Source: Candidatus Omnitrophota bacterium (lineage in GTDB: Bacteria; Omnitrophota; Gorgyraeia; S143-82). From it: a stretch of DNA of 47,226 bases. The stretch's first letter is position 1. Each line of letters starts with the position of its first letter. Location: positions 1 to 47,226 of the forward strand of contig WGAY01000024.1 in the NCBI GenBank assembly GCA_015494585.1, written 5' to 3'. The position numbers and the translations under genes are program-made. A model generated the notes under the pieces. It did no database searches. It was not told the DNA's origin and saw only the letters and a program-made list of their open reading frames with translations. Positions 41,936 through 47,226 of this stretch are shown here, piece by piece.

Positions 41936-42073
41936 ATGAAGAAGAATTTGAAACCAAAAAGCAATCTACGAAGGAAAAGAACCCATGGTTTCCTTGAAAG
42001 GATGTCTACCAAAGGTGGTCAGAAGGTCCTTAAGAGGAGACGGGCAAAGGGGCGTAAGAGGCTGACGGTCTAA
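41936..42073 (+). CDS. rpmH: 50S ribosomal protein L34
   Basis: Below the ORF-track size cutoff; translation [45 protein letters not shown]. Confidence 0.97.
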   Translation: MKKNLKPKSNLRRKRTHGFLERMSTKGGQKVLKRRRAKGRKRLTV

Positions 42074-42074
42074 A

Positions 42075-42473
42075 TTGGCCCGTGTGGGTTTTATAAAAAA
42101 GGACAGGATTTTTGCCAGGCTAAAAGAGTCTAGTCTGGCCCAAAGGGGTGGTTTATATCTCTATTATGAGATAGTAGACCCAAATAGTTTTGTCGACTTG
42201 AGAGTTCTATGGGATGAGGATGTTCTCATAGGAATACGAGTCGGTCGATGTCACAAAAAGGCAGTAGAGAGAAATAGACTGCGACGTTGGGTCAAGGAGA
42301 TCTTCCGTGAATATTTCAGGGATTTCGATACCAGGGGGAATCGGTATTTATTTTTGGTAAGCGTAGGGATAAAGGACAGGCCGCTGCGTTTTGGGGACGT
42401 AAAGCAGATCCTAGAGGGGTTAATATCAGATGTTATTAAAGACGTTGTTCCTGAGGGTGATAAAAGGATATAA
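42075..42473 (+). CDS. rnpA: Ribonuclease P protein component
   Basis: [28 protein letters not shown]; position after rpmH; TTG start. Confidence 0.92.
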   Translation: MARVGFIKKDRIFARLKESSLAQRGGLYLYYEIVDPNSFVDLRVLWDEDVLIGIRVGRCHKKAVERNRLRRWVKEIFREYFRDFDTRGNRYLFLVSVGIKDRPLRFGDVKQILEGLISDVIKDVVPEGDKRI

Positions 42474-42645
42474 AGTATTTATATCTCCTTTATTCCCAAA
42501 TAGTTGTAGGTTTTACCCTACGTGTTCAACTTATGCCTATAAGGCTATCGAGCGATATGGTGTCTTGAGAGGGGGGTATATGGCCTTGAAGCGAATACTA
42601 CGATGTAATCCCTTTTCCAAGGGAGGGTTTGACCCTGTGAGGTAA
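42430..42645 (+). CDS. yidD: Membrane protein insertion efficiency factor YidD
   Basis: [35 protein letters not shown]...[13 protein letters not shown]. Confidence 0.95.
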   Translation: MLLKTLFLRVIKGYKVFISPLFPNSCRFYPTCSTYAYKAIERYGVLRGGYMALKRILRCNPFSKGGFDPVR

Positions 42646-42649
42646 GTTT

Positions 42650-44095
42650 ATGGAAAAGAGGATTATACTGGCATTTTTTCTATCGATGGTCCTAATTTCT
42701 TTATATAATGCCCTTTTTTTGGCCCCGTTGAAGGGGAAGAAAGGGCTTTCACCTAATGTTGCCAATGTCGAACTACCTCTTGGAGAGAAACAGAAAAAGT
42801 CTTCACCGATAGAGGATATCTCTACCCTATTTCCCGAGGCGCCCTCTGATGAAAGAGCAATTCTTCAGGAATTGGCTGTAAAGGACGGTAGATGGAGCTT
42901 CTCTAGGCGGGGTATATATAAGGTAGAGGGCCAGATTCCACTATCCTCCCTACCAATAGATATAAGTTTTGACCCGCCAGTATTCTATGGTGCAGAGATA
43001 AGGGATATTAAAGAGCGAGGTAATTGGGCTGTTGAAGTCTATTTAGGGATTTCAGGGAAAGGCCAATGGATAGCAGGGCCTTCTCTGGAGCATCCCAAGG
43101 ACCTGCCCAAACGATACCTTAAATATAATGAAGGAGTTATCCTGGTTTACGCCCATGAGAGGAACAACCTGTCTGTCAAGCGACTACCATTGTATAAAGC
43201 AAAGGAAGGGCTAAGATTAAAGACCGGATTGATAGGCGTTGGTTTGTATAGTAAATATTTTCTTTCCTATCTGCATCTGGATGGGGTGCGAGTAAAGGAT
43301 CTGCGTCTATTTTCTCGCCCAGATAGGTTTGGGTTAGTACTATTTGTGGATACGGATGTTCAAAAGGTTCCTAGGGCGGTATTCTATACTGGTCTGGCCA
43401 GAAAAGAGTTTTTGAAAGGGCTTTCAGAGGGGAAATTTTTGGTTAAATCTTCTTGGACAGCAGGGATTACCCAGGTCTTATGGCAGATATTAAAGGTCTG
43501 TTATCTACTCGTTAGGCAATGGGGCTTGGCCATAATTCTCCTGGCACTCGGTTTTTCTGGGATATTTCTACCTTTGACTGTAAGGAGTTACAGGGCCATG
43601 CATAAAATGCAGGCAATGCAACCAGAGATGAAGGCCTTGCAGGAAAAGTATAAAGATGATCCCACAAAATTGAACCAGGAGATAATGCTTCTTTACAGCA
43701 AATACGGTGTAAATCCCCTTTCCGGGTGTCTTCCCTTGTTGTTGCAATTGCCGGTATTTTTTGCCTTATATCCACTGTTATTAAATACCTATGAATTCAA
43801 AGGTTCCTCCTTTCTTTGGATAAAGGATCTTTCAAGGCCAGACGTCTTATTTGCAATAGGGGGTTTTGAGGTGCATCTGTTGCCAATACTGGTGGGGGCT
43901 TTGATGCTCTTGCAACAGAGGGTTTCCCTTGCCAAGACTGGGAATAGCTCCAATACTGCAGCAATGCAGTTTTTACCACTTCTTTTTGTATTTATTTTCT
44001 ATAATATGCCTTCTGGATTGGTCTTGTTTTGGTTTGTGTTGAGCTGTGCAAATTTGATCCAGCAGATATATATATCTAGGGCAATAAAAGGATAA
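42650..44095 (+). CDS. yidC: Membrane protein insertase YidC
   Basis: N-terminal TM and periplasmic domain; MHKMQAMQPEMKALQEKYKDDPTKLNQEIMLLYSKYGVNPLSGCLPLLLQLPVFFALY. Confidence 0.96.
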   Translation: MEKRIILAFFLSMVLISLYNALFLAPLKGKKGLSPNVANVELPLGEKQKKSSPIEDISTLFPEAPSDERAILQELAVKDGRWSFSRRGIYKVEGQIPLSSLPIDISFDPPVFYGAEIRDIKERGNWAVEVYLGISGKGQWIAGPSLEHPKDLPKRYLKYNEGVILVYAHERNNLSVKRLPLYKAKEGLRLKTGLIGVGLYSKYFLSYLHLDGVRVKDLRLFSRPDRFGLVLFVDTDVQKVPRAVFYTGLARKEFLKGLSEGKFLVKSSWTAGITQVLWQILKVCYLLVRQWGLAIILLALGFSGIFLPLTVRSYRAMHKMQAMQPEMKALQEKYKDDPTKLNQEIMLLYSKYGVNPLSGCLPLLLQLPVFFALYPLLLNTYEFKGSSFLWIKDLSRPDVLFAIGGFEVHLLPILVGALMLLQQRVSLAKTGNSSNTAAMQFLPLLFVFIFYNMPSGLVLFWFVLSCANLIQQIYISRAIKG

Positions 44096-44096
44096 A

Positions 44097-44870
44097 ATGG
44101 GAGAGATAGTAGCGGTAACTAACCAAAAGGGTGGAACGGGAAAGACCACCTCGGCCCTAAATATCTCGGCCTATCTTGCCAGTTTTGGGAATCGGATATT
44201 GCTGGTAGATGTGGATCCCCAAGGAAATGCTACGAGTGGATTGGGCCTGGAAAAAGGACCTCCCACACTTTACGAAGGACTGCTCGGCAATCTGCAGTTA
44301 GACGACATTATTGTTTCCTACCCCTCTCTGGAAACGCTTTCAGTAATAAAGGCCAACAATGATCTGATAGGTATTGAGGTAGAACTGATAGGTGTCCCAA
44401 GACGAGAGTACAGATTAGCTCAGCTGCTTTCCCCATTAAAAGATAAGTTCGATGCCATTTTTTTAGATTGTCCTCCTTCCCTCAGCCTGTTGACTGTGAT
44501 GTCTCTAACCTCTGCGGACAAGGTGTTGGTCCCGATACAGGCCGAGTTTTATGCCCTTGAGGGTGTTGCCCAGCTAATGAATACTATACAGCTGGTGAAA
44601 GAGAGATTAAATCCTTCCCTGGACATACTTGGCATCCTCTTGACGATGGTAGATCTACGGACAAATCTGGCAGCCTCGGTTATGGAGGAGGTTAAAAACT
44701 TTTTTAAAGATAAGATGTTTCATACCTATATTCCTAGAAATGTACGGTTAGGAGAAGCCCCCAGCTTTGGTCAACCCATCTTTCTTTACGATCCATCTTC
44801 TGTAGGTGCCAGGACATATTATGAGCTTTCCCTTGAAGTGGCGCATCGCCTGGGCCTTAAGTCTATATAA
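44097..44870 (+). CDS. parA: Chromosome-partitioning ATPase ParA/Soj
   Basis: VTNQKGGTGKTTSALNISAYLA, LLVDVDPQGNATSGLG, DAIFLDCPPSLSLLT. Confidence 0.96.
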   Translation: MGEIVAVTNQKGGTGKTTSALNISAYLASFGNRILLVDVDPQGNATSGLGLEKGPPTLYEGLLGNLQLDDIIVSYPSLETLSVIKANNDLIGIEVELIGVPRREYRLAQLLSPLKDKFDAIFLDCPPSLSLLTVMSLTSADKVLVPIQAEFYALEGVAQLMNTIQLVKERLNPSLDILGILLTMVDLRTNLAASVMEEVKNFFKDKMFHTYIPRNVRLGEAPSFGQPIFLYDPSSVGARTYYELSLEVAHRLGLKSI

Positions 44871-44893
44871 TGTTTTAAAAACAACTTAAGAAG

Positions 44894-45336
44894 TGTTCCA
44901 CGTGGAACATCTATGCACACCAAAATTATTTGAAATACAGCCAATCTTCCAAATCGAACAGACCTGCCTGATTGTTCCACGTGGAACAATTTCTGTGGAG
45001 AGGAAGTGTTTTTAAAAATGTTCCACGTGGAACAATATTATGCGAAGTTTGGTTTTGTGGAGAGGTTTCAATGTTCCACGTGGAACATTGGGGATTGGGT
45101 GAGAATTAATAAAAAGGTTTAAGAATTGTTCCACGTGGAACAATTTTGTCTTTGTCTAAAAGTTCTTGCCGGAGAAAGGCCGAGGGTGTAAAATCTCTGT
45201 ATAAGGGGGTTGTTCCTCGTGGAATAACTGGTGGGATCGAAGAAAGATTTCTAAATGTTCCACGTGGAACATCTTGATAAGCCTGTGCTTGGGGATTTGG
45301 GCTTGTTTTTGATGGGTAAATGTTCCACATGGAACA
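44894..45336. repeat. parS-like array in the parA-parB gap, 8 sites
   Basis: TGTTCCACGTGGAACA at 44894-44909, 44973-44988, 45019-45034, 45072-45087, 45127-45142, 45256-45271; variants TGTTCCTCGTGGAATA 45211-45226 and TGTTCCACATGGAACA 45321-45336. Confidence 0.93.
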
Positions 45337-45355
45337 TTCTAGAAAGGGGGGTATA

Positions 45356-46225
45356 ATGGCGAAACAGGCACTAGGAAGGGGCTTGGCATCACTCCTTGGG
45401 GATTCCGGGACCTTTCAAGGAGAAGGTGTGCCGAATTCATTGGTAAGAAATATCTCGGTAGAAGAGGTCTTCCCGAATCCCTATCAGCCAAGGGAGGCCT
45501 TTTCAGATCAAGAAATTCAAGAGCTAGCGAATTCTATTTCAAGATCCGGGTTGCTACAACCAATCGTGGTTCGCCGCAGAAAGGACGCTTCGGGTTTTGA
45601 GTTAGTGGCTGGTGAGCGCAGGTTGCGAGCGGTTAAGAGTCTTGGCTGGGAGTCTATTCCAGCGGTGGTCAGGGATGTGGATACGCGGGAGATGGCTGTC
45701 TTGGCATTGGTTGAGAATATCCAGAGACAGGATGTCTCTCCTATAGAGGAGGCGCGGGCCTACAGGAGACTGATGGAGGAATTTTCTCTTTCTCAGGAAG
45801 ATGTTGCAAAACTAGTTGGGAAGTCCAGGGCGAAGGTGGCAAATACGCTTAGGTTGTTGTCTCTCCCAGAGGATATACAGAGGGAGATAAGCAGTGGAGA
45901 GGTCTCTTTTAGTCAGGCGCGGGAATTGTTGACGGGCAGGCCCGCCAAAGAGGAGATTGTCAGGAGATATCAGGTTTTGAAAAGTAAAAAGGCAACGGTA
46001 AGGGAGATAAAGGAAGAGGTTAAACAGAAAGACCCCTTTGTCCTCAGGCTAGAAGAGACCCTGCAGCAATTACTGGGGACTAAGGTATCTCTTCAGCATA
46101 ATGAAAGAAAAAAGCAAGGAAAGATAGTGATAGAGTATTATTCTTTAGTGGATCTCGATAGGGTTGTGGATGTTATAAGAAGGGGAAGGAGGGAAATAAA
46201 TGGAGGCAGCACTAGTTCTAATTAA
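45356..46225 (+). CDS. parB: Chromosome-partitioning protein ParB/Spo0J
   Basis: MAKQALGRGLASLLG, VFPNPYQPREAF, ELVAGERRLRAVKSLGWESIPAVV, ALVENIQRQDVSPIEEARAYRRLMEEF. Start revised to ATG 45356 (AGAAAGGGGGG RBS). Confidence 0.96.
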   Translation: MAKQALGRGLASLLGDSGTFQGEGVPNSLVRNISVEEVFPNPYQPREAFSDQEIQELANSISRSGLLQPIVVRRRKDASGFELVAGERRLRAVKSLGWESIPAVVRDVDTREMAVLALVENIQRQDVSPIEEARAYRRLMEEFSLSQEDVAKLVGKSRAKVANTLRLLSLPEDIQREISSGEVSFSQARELLTGRPAKEEIVRRYQVLKSKKATVREIKEEVKQKDPFVLRLEETLQQLLGTKVSLQHNERKKQGKIVIEYYSLVDLDRVVDVIRRGRREINGGSTSSN

Positions 46226-46700
46226 GCCAGATGCCTTGAAGAAATCTCTTACCGGAGATATCTTGAGCAGGATTTCCTCGGCGGGGCTGGAGATAATCGG
46301 TGCCAAGGTAGTAAGGGTTTCAGAAGACCTGGCAAAGATGCACTATGCCCATTTAAAGGATAAACCGTTTTTTCAAGATGTGATAGACTATATATGTGGT
46401 AAACAACATGGTAGAAATAAGGTAATAGCCCTTGTGTATTGGGGAGAGAAGGCGATTTCAAAATTAAGGGCCTTGGCAGGTGCAACAAATCCAGAAGAGG
46501 CAGACCCTACGACGGTAAGGGGTGCCTATGGAAGGATTACAACGAGTGGCGTCTATGAAAACGTGATCCATGTATCCGATTCACCCGAGACAGCCGAAAG
46601 AGAGATAAAGCTCTGGTTTTCTCCCGAAGAGATAATAGAGGATCTTTACCCTACCAAGACAATGGTTGAGGGTGGTCGTGCCGTGGCTATATGGGCGTAA
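46200..46700 (+). CDS. ndk: Nucleoside diphosphate kinase
   Basis: ALVLIKPDALKKSLTGDILSRIS, GATNPEEADPTTVRGAYG, ENVIHVSDSPETAEREI with the catalytic His; overlaps parB by 26 bp. Confidence 0.93.
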   Translation: MEAALVLIKPDALKKSLTGDILSRISSAGLEIIGAKVVRVSEDLAKMHYAHLKDKPFFQDVIDYICGKQHGRNKVIALVYWGEKAISKLRALAGATNPEEADPTTVRGAYGRITTSGVYENVIHVSDSPETAEREIKLWFSPEEIIEDLYPTKTMVEGGRAVAIWA

Positions 46701-47134
46701 TGTTCCACGTGGAACATTTTTATGCGAAGTTGAGACTAGATTCAAGGGCCATCAAGACGGAATGTTCCACGTGGAACAATTGGTTTGGCATGGATTAGTA
46801 TGAGTTAATAAAAAAGTTTAAGAAGTGTTCCATGTGGAACAATTTTGATGAGGTAGGATAAATGGATTTTAACTAAGAACTAAGAACTCAAAACGTAAGA
46901 CCACAACGCAAAATTCAAAACTAGTTTTTGAAGAGTAGGATAAGAAAAGGCTAATTTGGGGAAAAGACAGAGACTGAGGAAGATACGCGAGTTTTTGACG
47001 ATAAGAAATGAGGCAAATAAAAAGGTTTAACCTTGAGTTATGTTTGGGGTAGAGGAAGATCAGTTGATAAGTAAATCTATGAAACATGTTGATATTCTTT
47101 TATATCTTTTGCGAAAAATGTTCCACGTGGAACA
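46701..47134. repeat. parS-like sites downstream of ndk, 4 sites
   Basis: TGTTCCACGTGGAACA at 46701-46716, 46763-46778, 47119-47134; variant TGTTCCATGTGGAACA at 46826-46841. Confidence 0.92.
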
Positions 47135-47146
47135 TTGGGAGGTAGC

Positions 47147-47226
47147 ATGGGTTTATTGGGAATGACGGGGTTTGGTTTTGGGGAGATTTCTTGTCCTGAT
47201 TTTTCGGTAAGGACGGAGATAAGGTC
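47147..47226 (+). CDS. YicC/YloC-family endoribonuclease, N-terminal fragment, runs off the window
   Basis: GGGAGG RBS then MGLLGMTGFGFGEISCPDFSVRTEIR, matching the MTGFGR...VEIRS start of YicC proteins. Confidence 0.75.
   Translation, partial: MGLLGMTGFGFGEISCPDFSVRTEIR

Noticed and set aside
45106-45330. 74-aa minus ORF with repeated PRGT motifs
   Set aside because: The PRGT repeats are parS palindromes read in frame; an artefact of the centromere array.

Overview
The window covers a chromosomal replication-origin region of an uncultured-looking, Gram-negative-type bacterium. Lineage cannot be proven from sequence alone. Every recognisable gene left of about 41.8 kb is on the minus strand and every one to the right is on the plus strand. 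The switch falls between dnaA and rpmH, with DnaA-box-like TTTTCCACA sites around dnaA. The plus arm carries rpmH-rnpA-yidD-yidC-parA-parB-ndk-(yicC). The minus arm carries dnaA-dnaN-DUF721-gyrB-gyrA-mgtE, a PP-loop/AMP-ligase/thioester-reductase cluster, nfu-cysE-mnmA-nadA, a partner-switching signalling pair, rtcB, nusA-infB-valS-nadC, a znuABC-like transporter, rph, a Fic protein, cca, mnmG and lolD. The most notable observations are: (1) a full-length class II (B12) ribonucleotide-reductase homologue that appears to have lost all its catalytic motifs; (2) a probable free-standing structured small RNA with its own promoter, upstream of lolD; (3) three 28-bp palindromes at an exact 41-bp period over the fic promoter; (4) 12 parS-like sites of the variant TGTTCCACGTGGAACA, eight of them between parA and parB; (5) a STAS-HATPase fusion next to a CHASE2-PP2C phosphatase; (6) an exported protein with a degenerate phosphoesterase-like domain plus Cys-rich/thioredoxin-like parts, preceded by a promoter-terminator leader. 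No rRNA, tRNA, CRISPR or transposase was recognised. All family calls come from motif recognition by eye, with no database search.
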